NCBI GenBank assembly: GCA_937886455.1 | Contig: CALGCU010000044.1 | Location: forward strand, 1-8,832 | Direction: 5' to 3' | DNA: 8,832 nt | DNA from: an uncultured Bacteroidales bacterium | Lineage (GTDB): Bacteria > Bacteroidota > Bacteroidia > Bacteroidales > Paludibacteraceae | Shown: in pieces, positions 1-7,879 of the stretch | Numbering within the stretch: the stretch's first letter is position 1 | How the letters are laid out: each line of letters opens with the position of its first letter | The notes under the pieces: model-generated | Databases searched by the model: none | Told to the model about the DNA's origin: nothing | What the model saw: the letters and a program-made list of their open reading frames with translations, nothing else | Translations under genes and position numbers: made by a program

Positions 1-461
1 ACTTCTAAGTTATTGACTACTGCCGCCTCTTTAGCGTTGGCTTGTGGAAGAATGAATCCTTTGAAGCCATCTTCTCGTGCCTTGATGGCAATGGGTAGAA
101 CCCCTTTAATAGGGTGTAGGCTTCCATCGAGTGATAATTCACCCATGATGATGTATTTATCTAAGTCAGGGCAGTCCACTTGTCCACTTCCCGCCAGAAT
201 ACCGATTGCCAACGGAAGGTCATAGGCAGCACCTTCTTTGCGTATGTCAGCCGGAGCCATATTGATGGTGATTTGCTTGTGAGGCATTTTGTATCCATTG
301 ACAGAAAGTGCAGATGCGATGCGCTCATGGCTTTCTTTGACTGCATTGTCGGGCAATCCGACCAGAAAGAATTTGAGTCCTCTGGTCTCTACATTGACTT
401 CAATGGTGATGAGTGTGGCATTGATGCCTTGTACAGCGGCTCCGTAGGTTTTTACCAACAT
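1..461 (-). CDS. comM: YifB/ComM family Mg-chelatase-like AAA+ ATPase, N-terminal part (gene runs off the left edge)
   Basis: Reading the minus strand from the ATG at 461 gives 153 open codons with no stop before the window edge, beginning MLVKTYGAAVQGINATLITI. This is the N-terminal S5/ChlI-like domain of the YifB/ComM family, which is about 500 residues long when complete. Typical segments are FFLVGLPDNAVKESHERI (residues about 31-48), the NMAPADIRKEGAAYDLPLAI stretch (about 66-85) and IMGELSLDGSLHPIKGVLPI (about 103-122). The Walker A and B motifs would lie beyond the window and cannot be checked. Characterised ComM proteins are hexameric helicases that drive branch migration during integration of transformed DNA; in non-competent bacteria the role is less clear. 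It starts 19 bp after the stop of the upstream outer-membrane protein gene with no visible promoter between them, so co-transcription is likely. The family call is firm; the cellular role is inferred. Confidence 0.93.
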   Translation of the reverse strand, partial: MLVKTYGAAVQGINATLITIEVNVETRGLKFFLVGLPDNAVKESHERIASALSVNGYKMPHKQITINMAPADIRKEGAAYDLPLAIGILAGSGQVDCPDLDKYIIMGELSLDGSLHPIKGVLPIAIKAREDGFKGFILPQANAKEAAVVNNLE

Positions 462-480
462 AGATGAAAGTGTAATGGGG

Positions 481-1602
481 TTATTCTTCTACATCTGTGG
501 AAGATGCTTTCTTTTGTTTCTTTCTTTTGCTAAAATGATTTTTCAGGGGTAGTTTATCCCTGTCTAAATTGATGGAGAGTGACATTTGTTGTTGATAGTA
601 GCATTTCCCGTTTGCTATGTGGAATGTAGCAGATGCTTCAGCATTGATGAGTTGGTTTCTGAAGATGGGTACATACCATTGTGTTTCTAAATAAAGCGGT
701 CCGTAGAGGAATGGGTTAGCCCATTGTATTCGTTGATGGTCGTATGCTTGATAGAACGGTTTTCCGTAGTAGAATGTGGTTCGTGTTCCCACGTACCAGA
801 ATTCAGCATGCAGGTCCATCACAAGTCCAATGGGATAGTAGGCTCCGGAGAAGTTTCCGCTTGTTTGTTGATAGCCTCCCATAGCTCCTACAGAGAAGCG
901 CATTTGTTTGAGTTGCTTGAATGCGTTAGAAAAGTCGATTCCGATAGATGCCTTTGCTTGCAGGTCTTGCTCCAAAACAGGTTTAGGGAGTCCTTCTTGT
1001 TGATAGTAAAAATAAGAGTAAGCCTGCAGGTCGATGAAGAGCCACTTCCATTGTTGTTCTCCCGACAGACCAATGAGGAAGTTGTCTTTGTAATTAAAAT
1101 CAGTCATTCCTACCCAATCGACCCATACGTTAATGTGGTTGTTTTTTCCTCCTAATTGCCAAAACAGTCCATTCATGTTAGGTCGGAAATAGTGTACAGC
1201 ATCCCCAAAGAAAAGTCCGGAATAATTTTTCAGTAGGTTTTTACGTGGAAACGATCCGAAGAGCAATCTGTTTTGTATGTTCTTTTGTTTCTTTCGTAAT
1301 TCGTAGTAGGCTGTGAAATGGTAGTAGTCAAGAAAGCGTTTGGTGGTGAAATCTTTTTGCAGATGAGTACCAACCATGAATCGATGAGTACCTTTGTCCC
1401 AACTCAGTCCAATTTCAGGCGAAATACGTACTCCTAAGAAGGCGTCGTTGGTGGCCATTGGTGCGATGTCAAATCTTTGGTTGTCCATGTACACCAAAGC
1501 ATCGGCTTTCCATTCCATTCGTTGTGCAAATCCATCAGTGATTAATGTGATGAGGCAACAAGTTAGCAGCGTTCTGAGGCTGATTGATAGATAATTTTTC
1601 AT
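481..1602 (-). CDS. uncharacterised outer-membrane beta-barrel (porin-like) protein
   Basis: I do not recognise a named family. The 373-residue product starts with a Sec signal peptide: Lys at 3, a hydrophobic core at about 8-22 and a likely cleavage after FAQ (27). Two Cys residues at 15-16 lie inside the core and do not make a convincing lipobox. The mature part is rich in Trp, Tyr and Phe and shows alternating amphipathic strands separated by short polar turns, as expected of an outer-membrane barrel. Distinctive segments are FGSFPR (115-120), YFRPNMNGLFW (138-148) and NVWVDWVGMTD (158-168), and a Tyr-Gln-Gln motif recurs near 200, 245 and 337. After the last probable strand (about 337-348) comes a polar tail with a Lys/Arg cluster (359-365) and a final acidic VEE. 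It has no T9SS C-terminal sorting domain. It starts 27 bp after ispF and ends 19 bp before comM, so it looks like a passenger of the same transcript. Transport or structural roles are possible; none is shown. Confidence 0.85.
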   Translation of the reverse strand: MKNYLSISLRTLLTCCLITLITDGFAQRMEWKADALVYMDNQRFDIAPMATNDAFLGVRISPEIGLSWDKGTHRFMVGTHLQKDFTTKRFLDYYHFTAYYELRKKQKNIQNRLLFGSFPRKNLLKNYSGLFFGDAVHYFRPNMNGLFWQLGGKNNHINVWVDWVGMTDFNYKDNFLIGLSGEQQWKWLFIDLQAYSYFYYQQEGLPKPVLEQDLQAKASIGIDFSNAFKQLKQMRFSVGAMGGYQQTSGNFSGAYYPIGLVMDLHAEFWYVGTRTTFYYGKPFYQAYDHQRIQWANPFLYGPLYLETQWYVPIFRNQLINAEASATFHIANGKCYYQQQMSLSINLDRDKLPLKNHFSKRKKQKKASSTDVEE

Positions 1603-1629
1603 TTTAGTTTATTTTTTTGGTATGGTTAG

Positions 1630-2109
1630 TTAGTCTTTTGTAATCAATACTGTGGCATAGGCGGCGATGCCTTCTTTTCTTCCCACAAATCCGAGTCGCT
1701 CGGTGGTGGTGGCTTTTACGCTGATACGATTAGGTTCAACCTTTAAAACGCCGGCTATACATTCCCTCATTTTGTCAATGTGTGGACTGAGTTTAGGTGC
1801 TTGTGCGCAAATGATGCAGTCGGCATTTCCCAGTCGATAGCCTTTGTTTAGTAGGAGCTCATAGGTTTGTTGTAAGAGGATTTTGCTATCAATTCCGGCG
1901 TATTGTTGTCCGGTGTCAGGGAAGTGGTAGCCAATGTCGCGCATATTGGCGGCCCCTAATAGAGCATCACATAGCGCATGTAGCAGCACATCGGCATCGG
2001 AGTGACCGGCTAATCCTTTCTCATGTTCTATCTTGACGCCTCCTAACCAAAGTTCTCTATTGTCAGCAAAAGCGTGTACATCGTATCCTTGTCCAACTCT
2101 TATATCCAT
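1630..2109 (-). CDS. ispF: 2-C-methyl-D-erythritol 2,4-cyclodiphosphate synthase
   Basis: IspF converts CDP-methylerythritol 2-phosphate to the 2,4-cyclodiphosphate with release of CMP, in the cytoplasmic MEP pathway for isoprenoid precursors. The 159-residue length is normal for the family. The zinc ligands are present as D10 and H12 in the N-terminal GQGYDVHAF motif and H44 in the HSDADVLLHALCDALLGA stretch (36-53). D48 of that helix, the DIG turn at 58-60 and the KATTTERLGF segment (132-141, with T135 and E137) match the known substrate-binding residues, displaced by two relative to the E. coli enzyme. The usual family motif GHGYDVH is here GQGYDVH, which leaves the metal ligands untouched. 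The ATG at 2109 is right for the fold because the family begins two to four residues before the RVG strand. The leader holds a strong hairpin that ends 13 bp before the start. The gene is single-domain, not an IspDF fusion. Confidence 0.97.
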   Translation of the reverse strand: MDIRVGQGYDVHAFADNRELWLGGVKIEHEKGLAGHSDADVLLHALCDALLGAANMRDIGYHFPDTGQQYAGIDSKILLQQTYELLLNKGYRLGNADCIICAQAPKLSPHIDKMRECIAGVLKVEPNRISVKATTTERLGFVGRKEGIAAYATVLITKD

Positions 2110-2117
2110 AGTTTTAT

Positions 2118-2161
2118 AAAAATTTACGGTTGCTTTGGATGAATACCAAAACAGCCGTAAA
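2118..2161 (-). terminator. hairpin plus T-tract between porV and ispF: intrinsic terminator or attenuator
   Basis: On the minus strand the arm TTTACGGCTGTTTTGG is followed by a 7-nt loop (TATTCAT) and the arm CCAAAGCAACCGTAAA. All 16 positions align, with one C/A mismatch and one G-T wobble. Five T residues follow at once (2118-2122), which fits an intrinsic terminator for the transcript coming from porV. The hairpin is centred about 48 bp past the porV stop. The awkward point is that only 13 bp separate it from the ispF ATG, so no promoter fits between them. If it terminates fully, ispF would have to start from a promoter upstream of or inside the hairpin. A partial terminator, an mRNA 3'-end stabiliser, or a leader structure affecting ispF translation are all possible. 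The pairing is seen directly; the function is inferred. Confidence 0.55.
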
Positions 2162-2189
2162 TATACAATCTTTTTTTGAAAGAGAAGAA

Positions 2190-3383
2190 TTATTTATCAA
2201 TCAAATTCTTCAAACCTTCCAAGTCAAATCCTAAACTAAATCGTAGTGTTCCGTCTAATGGGTTGTTTCCTACAACACCTATTACATAACCAGCGCTCAA
2301 TTCAAACATGCTGAGTTTGAATCCTGCACCGACGGTTACATATTTACGGTTGCCTTTGAATTTGCTTTCGTGTGAATAACCGGCGCGTACGAAGAATTGA
2401 CGATTATATGAGTATTCCACACCTACTCCCCACAAGATTTCTTGCATTTCTTCTTTGAAACCTCCAGGAGCATCAGCAAATGACATGAACCATCCTTTGG
2501 CAGCATTAATTTCAGAATATTCAGCTTGTGACATCATCCATGTGTTGGAGTTGTCTTTGTCAAACCCTTCTGTGAAGCGTGAACGTTGAGAAGGTACTAA
2601 AAGTTTGCTTGCTTCAGCGTTGATAGAAAGACGGTTGTAGTCGTCGAATGGGAATTCAAGTCCTAAACCTAAGCGCAGGTTGGTAGGGATGAAGTTGCTT
2701 GTGATTCCGTCGTATGTAACTTTAGAACCTAAGTTAGCAAGGTTGAAACCAAAGTTAAGGTAAGCATCTCCAGTGGAAAGTGAGATAGGTTGATTCAAGT
2801 ATCCAGCCACATCAGCAGCGAGTGCCCATCCCGGACGGAGGTCAGAGCCGCTAGCCAAGTTGGTGTTAGCACCATTGTTAAGGTCGGAATAGATGAAGCG
2901 GAAAGTTACTGCCATAGAGAATGTCTCGGAGAGTTTGCGAGAGTAGGCCGCATCAATGGCAAATTCATTAGGTTTGGCAGTACCAAATTCAGTTCCATTG
3001 AAGTCGGTCAAACTAATGTCACCCATAGAAAAATAGCGGAATGATGCACTGATGGCTTGTACATCGTCAAAACGATAATAGCCATTTACATTAACCAGGT
3101 CAATTTCTCCAATCAATTTACGCAACCATGGTGTGTAGGAAATTCCGACACCGGCGTTGCTTGTTGTAAATGGATATTTAGCTGCGTTCCAATATTGAGA
3201 ATAGAGGTCAGCTGATGTTGAAGTACCAAGATCACCTAAGCTACCACCACGTGCGTCCGGAGCTATGGATAGAGAAGGGACAGCTGTGATAATAGGGTTA
3301 GTGATGTCAATAGCTTCTTCTGCGTAAGAAAATGGCGTTATCAGCAATAAACTAAGCGCCACGATAAAAAGGTTTTTTTTCAT
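2190..3383 (-). CDS. porV: type IX secretion system outer-membrane protein PorV (LptO)
   Basis: PorV is a FadL-like barrel that binds cargo C-terminal domains leaving the SprA/Sov translocon and delivers them to PorU in the attachment complex; in P. gingivalis it was first described as LptO. The 397-residue product has a signal peptide with cleavage probably after SYA (about 21). Then comes the family hallmark NPIITAVPSLSIAPDARGGS (29-48), continued by LGDLGTSTSADLYSQYWN, which precedes the barrel. The C-terminal end NNPLDGTLRFSLGF (373-386) is also typical. Length is close to the roughly 390 residues of the P. gingivalis protein. The product has no sorting domain of its own, as expected of a barrel. 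It lies 59 bp after porU in an A/T-rich gap with no recognisable -7 box, so it is probably read with porU. The T-rich/A-rich sequence just before the ATG is normal for this phylum, which makes little use of Shine-Dalgarno sites. Confidence 0.96.
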   Translation of the reverse strand: MKKNLFIVALSLLLITPFSYAEEAIDITNPIITAVPSLSIAPDARGGSLGDLGTSTSADLYSQYWNAAKYPFTTSNAGVGISYTPWLRKLIGEIDLVNVNGYYRFDDVQAISASFRYFSMGDISLTDFNGTEFGTAKPNEFAIDAAYSRKLSETFSMAVTFRFIYSDLNNGANTNLASGSDLRPGWALAADVAGYLNQPISLSTGDAYLNFGFNLANLGSKVTYDGITSNFIPTNLRLGLGLEFPFDDYNRLSINAEASKLLVPSQRSRFTEGFDKDNSNTWMMSQAEYSEINAAKGWFMSFADAPGGFKEEMQEILWGVGVEYSYNRQFFVRAGYSHESKFKGNRKYVTVGAGFKLSMFELSAGYVIGVVGNNPLDGTLRFSLGFDLEGLKNLIDK

Positions 3384-3442
3384 ATTTATTTATTTAAGTT
3401 AGTGTTTGCTCTATGATAATATATAACGTATAAGATTGAATT

Positions 3443-6400
3443 CTATTGTTGTGTTATGATTATTTTAGATTTTTGAGTAGTAATTTCGCTATTGTTGGTT
3501 TTTATGTGGAATTGGTAAAGGTATATTCCTGCACCAATAGTAGCCTTATTGGGTGTGAATGTGATATGTCCACTTCCTTGTTGAGATGTGGTGTAGAGTT
3601 TACGTCCGCTCACATCAAAAATGTTGAGCGTAGTCTCCAAAATAGATGAGGGTCGGTCGTGGTCGAATATGAAATGAACAGTCTCGTTTGCTTTTGCAGG
3701 GTTAGGGTAGGTGATGAGTTGGTAAATATGTGGTGCTAACCCTTTGACCACTTCAAACTCCAATTCTTTTGTAGTAGAGTTGTTGAGCAAGTCCCATGCT
3801 CGAAAACGCAGGTGATGTTTACCCTCTTCCATTTCTGACATTCTGTAGTGGATAGTACCAGATCGGAAGCTACCATTGGTTGAGACGAATGAGTTGTTCA
3901 GATTCCATGTTTGTTCGTTGTTGTTATCCACGATGAGTTGTAGGTCGTGTCCAACTCCACTTCCCGATGTGTTGATGCCATTAGGATCGTCAAGGTAGGC
4001 AATAAAGAGTGGACGTTCATCCACTTGTCCTCCAGAGACAAAGTGTAGCGTGTTGAGGTAAATATCAACATCAGGTCCGTTTTCTTCAAATTGTGCATTA
4101 GGATTACTTCCGCCAATTAGGAAGTCTTCAAAGTGTCCTATGCCTTCGGTGTGATGAATGGAATCATGAGCATAGTAGCATATTCTTCCGGTGCCATAAT
4201 TGTATTGTATATCTTTGGGTAGCATAAATGTGACTTCAAACTGCCCATTTTCAGCCACTACGTTTCCTTTAAAAAGCACACTGATACGGTCTTTGAACTG
4301 AAATGGATAAGCCGCTGATTCTTCGTTGTGATTGTTTAGTGTGGTGAGTTCTTGTTCTTTATCAAAGATTGTGACGGAAACATTACCCTGAAAATCCTTG
4401 ACCAGTTGATTGTTTGCGTCCACAATACTTCCCTTAATGGTGTTAATGGATAGTGCTCTTAAAGTATCGACAGTGAGTGAGGAGTGAGCATTTACAGAGT
4501 CGGTTCGCACTATGTAAGGTTCAGGATGAGCCACGCGCAATGCGGGGTCACCCATGTAAAGATATGCCATACGATTAGCTTCTCTGTTTGGGGCATTCTT
4601 AGAAAGACGGACTACGTCTCCAATGCGGATATATTGTCCATTTTCTTTTTTGAATAAGTTTTTGGTGAACTCCATCAATAAACGTTCATTGGCATCAGCA
4701 TATACAGTTCGTGCTGCAGAGAAAACTCCAATGGCTCCACCTTGAGGATTTAGAACAGCCGCTTCACCAGCCGAAATGGATTGAGCATCCCAGTGTGAAA
4801 AACTACATGTGCCAAATCCCCAAATGCCACAATGTTTGTTGTGCATATTGTTGATACTTTCTATTGTCATCATGTTTTCGTTACTGATGGCTGTTGGGCT
4901 TCCATGACCCATGTAACAGAGGTATAGCAAGCCATTTTGTAATTGATTGTCTAACTTGTTTTTTGCTGCCGGGTAAGCCTCTCCTGCAGCCGTGACTTCT
5001 TGTAGGTAGGAGTCTAAAATAATTTTGTTTACTTGGTAGTTGGGTTGATTAACAATGATAGTATCGGCTATTTTATTGGCACTAATCATGTGCTCAGCTC
5101 TGTCGCCATCATCGGCTAAAAAACATAATTGATTACGCCAATTACCTTGCTGATTGTGTTGCATGTAGTCAATCAGTTTGTTTACCACATCTTGTGCTTG
5201 TTGCAGCGTGGAAACAGGAAGACGTCCTATTCCAATACGCACAAACATGTGTGTTTCCTTGAATTCTGTGTCGTCTGTATCATCCAGGAAACCGAAGTAG
5301 TCATCAGTTGGATAAGCAAAAGTTTCATCCATGATGTTGAGGGCTGATTGGTAGGACAACAATGTGTTAGGTCCGGAGTTGTGTAATAGTTTCCTATTAT
5401 CAAAAGTACCATCACCCATGAGTAATAAATAACGAGGAGGTATAGAAGAAATGCCAGATATATGTCGGTCGTAAAGCATTTTCATAAACCACCGATAAGC
5501 ACTTGCATCCGGAGTTCCTGAAGAAAATTCATTATAGACTTCTTCATCACTCACAACAATCCATGACAATCCGTCTTGTTCTTCATGCGCCATAGCCAAA
5601 CGTTCTGCTTCAGCTCGGTATGTTTCCGGACAAATAATAACGTATTCAATGTCTTTGAGTGCATGTAAGTTTTGGGGTCTTGTCAGTCCTACATACTCTG
5701 GTTTTTCAAACTGATTTGAGGAAGTGCGCACAGCCACGTATTGTTGTAATTCCTCAGTAGTTCCCACAAATTGTAAAGTGTTGTTCTTGTATGTGGTAGG
5801 CACTCGATAGATGGAATCCAAACGTGTGATGTTCCATACGTGTACATCGGTAGATGCATTTTGGAGTGTATAATAGTTGTTTTTCCCAGAATTGAGATTT
5901 GCCTTTGTGCGGAAATACATTGCATTACCTTCCATAATCAGATGGCGAGTAGCGTGCATTTCAACATAGTTGATGTAGGCTTTTCCGTCTGAGGGTAGTT
6001 CGGCTTGTAGTTGGATGGTGTTTTTATCTTGATTAAGATTAAACATGTGAGTGTTGGTGCTCAAGATACCTTTCACATAAATGCTGGGTTGCATGGCACT
6101 TACCTTTATGGCTTTTTCTTGTTGACCATTAAGGGTGAGCGAGAAATTAGATGGTGCTATGGTAGAGGCAGCAGCTAATTGAGTTTTAACTTTTCCAACT
6201 GTTCCTTGTACAATGTGTGGGAATGTAAAATGGGTGCTGAATGTATTATTTCCACTGTTAAGCTGTTCTCCAAAAAATGCTTGTCCTCCTCCATTAGATC
6301 CGGTTGGGTCTAATACATTGAATAGTTCTTGCTCATGCAGTTGATAGTCGTCAAAATAGGTGATAGAGTAAGCATCTGTTGTATCAAGTGTGGAGGTTGG

Positions 6401-7249
6401 GTTCTCGTTAAGTTGTTTGCCCGCACCGGCATCAGAGGTGATAAAATAATAGCCATGTGTGGAATAGGTGTTGATGTTATGAGCGTAGGTGGATTTTGTT
6501 GGAGAGTAGTCCCAACTGATGGGTCCTTGTGCATGAAACAAAATATAATCTCCTTTGTTAAATGCGTTGTCACTGCCTAAATGGACGTAAAAAGGAACTT
6601 CTGGAAGGTCGTCAATGCGCTTGGTGTTGAAGTTTTCATTTAGGACAGCACCTCCGTAGCCCAATATGCGGATTTGTGATGGGTTTAACCCCCATCCGGA
6701 TAGTTCTTCATAGGTCAATTTGAATATTCCACTTTGTGGTACCCGTATTTTGACAAATGTACCGGATGATAAAACGGACTTTTCTTTGTATTGATGACGT
6801 GGTAGAGTAGAATTGTCTGAGGTGTTTTTCTCGGTAGAGATTAGTTGGTAGTGGGTGAGTCGTTTCACTACACCTTCTTCTTTGAAGATGGGGAGTATGT
6901 TGACTATTGTTGTGCCATGGTTAAAGTTAACTTGTAGGGTAGGTGTGTTTTCCAAAAGTGTAGTGTCGATGTTATTGAGTAACTCTTGTGGCACTATTTC
7001 AGAGGATAGTGGTTGGAGGGTAAATTCACTTTTTTTGTCACTATTGGTCCATATATGTTGAGACAGGGGTAATGAATGTTCGTTGTAGAGCGCATTGTCA
7101 AACCCCATGACACTTGTTCGAACGCTGTCGGAGAGTCGTTCATGTGTGGTCCATTCAATCTGTTTGTTGAGTGTGTGTCCGTGTAAAGAGAATACACTCA
7201 GCATGCAGAGCCATAGTAGGGTATATTTATTTTTAAACAACACAGACAT
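3443..7249 (-). CDS. porU: type IX secretion system sortase PorU (peptidase family C25, gingipain-like)
   Basis: PorU is the surface cysteine endopeptidase of the T9SS attachment complex: it cuts the C-terminal sorting domain off cargo and transfers cargo to A-LPS. The 1268-residue product has a signal peptide (hydrophobic core about 9-22). A beta-rich N-terminal region includes FVKIRVPQSGIFKLTYEELS (165-184). The C25 catalytic domain spans about 530-905, with YLLLMGDGTFDNR (607-619) and IGIGRLPVSTL (672-682). The expected catalytic pair is intact: H782 in YMGHGS and C815 in GTCSFSHW, 33 residues apart as in gingipain RgpB. Ig-like beta domains follow (about 925-1170). The end (about 1175-1268) is a T9SS type A sorting domain with YPNPAKANETVHF, FDVSGRKLY, GAGIYLY and a terminal KIIIT strand, so PorU is itself T9SS cargo. 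It is about 100 residues longer than the P. gingivalis protein. The ATG lies 6 bp after the stop of the upstream enzyme gene, which suggests translational coupling. Confidence 0.97.
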   Translation of the reverse strand: MSVLFKNKYTLLWLCMLSVFSLHGHTLNKQIEWTTHERLSDSVRTSVMGFDNALYNEHSLPLSQHIWTNSDKKSEFTLQPLSSEIVPQELLNNIDTTLLENTPTLQVNFNHGTTIVNILPIFKEEGVVKRLTHYQLISTEKNTSDNSTLPRHQYKEKSVLSSGTFVKIRVPQSGIFKLTYEELSGWGLNPSQIRILGYGGAVLNENFNTKRIDDLPEVPFYVHLGSDNAFNKGDYILFHAQGPISWDYSPTKSTYAHNINTYSTHGYYFITSDAGAGKQLNENPTSTLDTTDAYSITYFDDYQLHEQELFNVLDPTGSNGGGQAFFGEQLNSGNNTFSTHFTFPHIVQGTVGKVKTQLAAASTIAPSNFSLTLNGQQEKAIKVSAMQPSIYVKGILSTNTHMFNLNQDKNTIQLQAELPSDGKAYINYVEMHATRHLIMEGNAMYFRTKANLNSGKNNYYTLQNASTDVHVWNITRLDSIYRVPTTYKNNTLQFVGTTEELQQYVAVRTSSNQFEKPEYVGLTRPQNLHALKDIEYVIICPETYRAEAERLAMAHEEQDGLSWIVVSDEEVYNEFSSGTPDASAYRWFMKMLYDRHISGISSIPPRYLLLMGDGTFDNRKLLHNSGPNTLLSYQSALNIMDETFAYPTDDYFGFLDDTDDTEFKETHMFVRIGIGRLPVSTLQQAQDVVNKLIDYMQHNQQGNWRNQLCFLADDGDRAEHMISANKIADTIIVNQPNYQVNKIILDSYLQEVTAAGEAYPAAKNKLDNQLQNGLLYLCYMGHGSPTAISNENMMTIESINNMHNKHCGIWGFGTCSFSHWDAQSISAGEAAVLNPQGGAIGVFSAARTVYADANERLLMEFTKNLFKKENGQYIRIGDVVRLSKNAPNREANRMAYLYMGDPALRVAHPEPYIVRTDSVNAHSSLTVDTLRALSINTIKGSIVDANNQLVKDFQGNVSVTIFDKEQELTTLNNHNEESAAYPFQFKDRISVLFKGNVVAENGQFEVTFMLPKDIQYNYGTGRICYYAHDSIHHTEGIGHFEDFLIGGSNPNAQFEENGPDVDIYLNTLHFVSGGQVDERPLFIAYLDDPNGINTSGSGVGHDLQLIVDNNNEQTWNLNNSFVSTNGSFRSGTIHYRMSEMEEGKHHLRFRAWDLLNNSTTKELEFEVVKGLAPHIYQLITYPNPAKANETVHFIFDHDRPSSILETTLNIFDVSGRKLYTTSQQGSGHITFTPNKATIGAGIYLYQFHIKTNNSEITTQKSKIIITQQ

Positions 7250-7255
7250 AAGTGT

Positions 7256-7867
7256 TTATTTGATGTGAAAATCTATGAGTTTTTGTTCTTCTATGTAGCC
7301 TTGTAGGTGGTCGCCCACAGCGAGGCTTCCTACGCCTGCCGGTGTTCCGGTGTAGATAAGGTCGCCAATCTTCAATGAGATGTACTTGCTAATGTAGGCA
7401 ATGAGTTGATCTACTTTAAATAGCATATCTCCAGAGAATCCGCGTTGTACAACTTCCCCATTCTTTTCTAATCGGAAGTTTATGTTGTCAATACCTTGTG
7501 TGTCGCTTAGAGGTATAAATTCACTGAGTACAGCCGACCCGTCAAATCCCTTGCTTAGTGCCCATGGATGACCTGCTGACTGAGCAGTTCGTTGCAAGTC
7601 ACGAGCTGTGAGGTCTATTCCTAATGCAATGCTATCGTAGTAACGATGTGCAAATCGTTCGCCAATGTTTTTCCCCAAGCGATTAATGCGTACTACGAGT
7701 TCAAGTTCATAGTCTAATTGTTTTGTGAAGTCGGGGATATAGAATGGTTTGTTATCCCGTAATATGGCAGAGTCCGGTTTGAAAAATATGACCGGTTCTT
7801 TAGGTTGTTGAGCATTAAACTCTTCTATATGGTGCGCATAGTTTAAACCAACGCAGATTATTTTCAT
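7256..7867 (-). CDS. fumarylacetoacetate hydrolase (FAH/FAHD1-like) family protein
   Basis: The 203-residue product is a compact single-domain member of the FAH superfamily, whose metal-dependent enzymes act on small 2-keto acids (acylpyruvate hydrolysis, oxaloacetate decarboxylation or tautomerisation, and isomerisation in aromatic catabolism). It starts MKIICVGLNYAHHIEEF, the usual beginning of the short FAHD1-like forms. Visible hallmarks are the acidic metal ligands E54 and E56 in DYELELVV and D85 in GIDLTARDLQ, a likely catalytic lysine K106 in SKGFDG, and the YTGTPAGVG loop (172-180). There is no signal peptide, so it is cytoplasmic. Nothing shows the substrate, and no other aromatic-degradation gene is nearby, so a true fumarylacetoacetase is unlikely; a 2-keto-acid enzyme of central metabolism is the better guess. 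It lies 12 bp after rex and 6 bp before porU, so it is almost certainly on the same mRNA as porU. Confidence 0.93.
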   Translation of the reverse strand: MKIICVGLNYAHHIEEFNAQQPKEPVIFFKPDSAILRDNKPFYIPDFTKQLDYELELVVRINRLGKNIGERFAHRYYDSIALGIDLTARDLQRTAQSAGHPWALSKGFDGSAVLSEFIPLSDTQGIDNINFRLEKNGEVVQRGFSGDMLFKVDQLIAYISKYISLKIGDLIYTGTPAGVGSLAVGDHLQGYIEEQKLIDFHIK

Positions 7868-7879
7868 AATGACTAAGTT

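Noticed and set aside
588..1008. Recurring DNA string TGTTGATAG at three places in the outer-membrane protein gene
   Set aside because: These are codons for recurring Tyr-Gln-Gln motifs in frame (near residues 200, 245 and 337), so protein composition explains them rather than a DNA repeat element.
724..1155. A 143-codon open frame on the plus strand
   Set aside because: It lies wholly inside the outer-membrane protein gene on the other strand, which has a signal peptide and barrel pattern; the plus-strand translation is Cys- and Ser-rich and resembles no known protein.
3384..3442. Search for a porV promoter or a porU terminator in the 59-bp gap
   Set aside because: The gap is very A/T-rich, with imperfect TATA-like inverted stretches, but there is no TAnnTTTG box and no stable stem followed by T residues, so no site is called.
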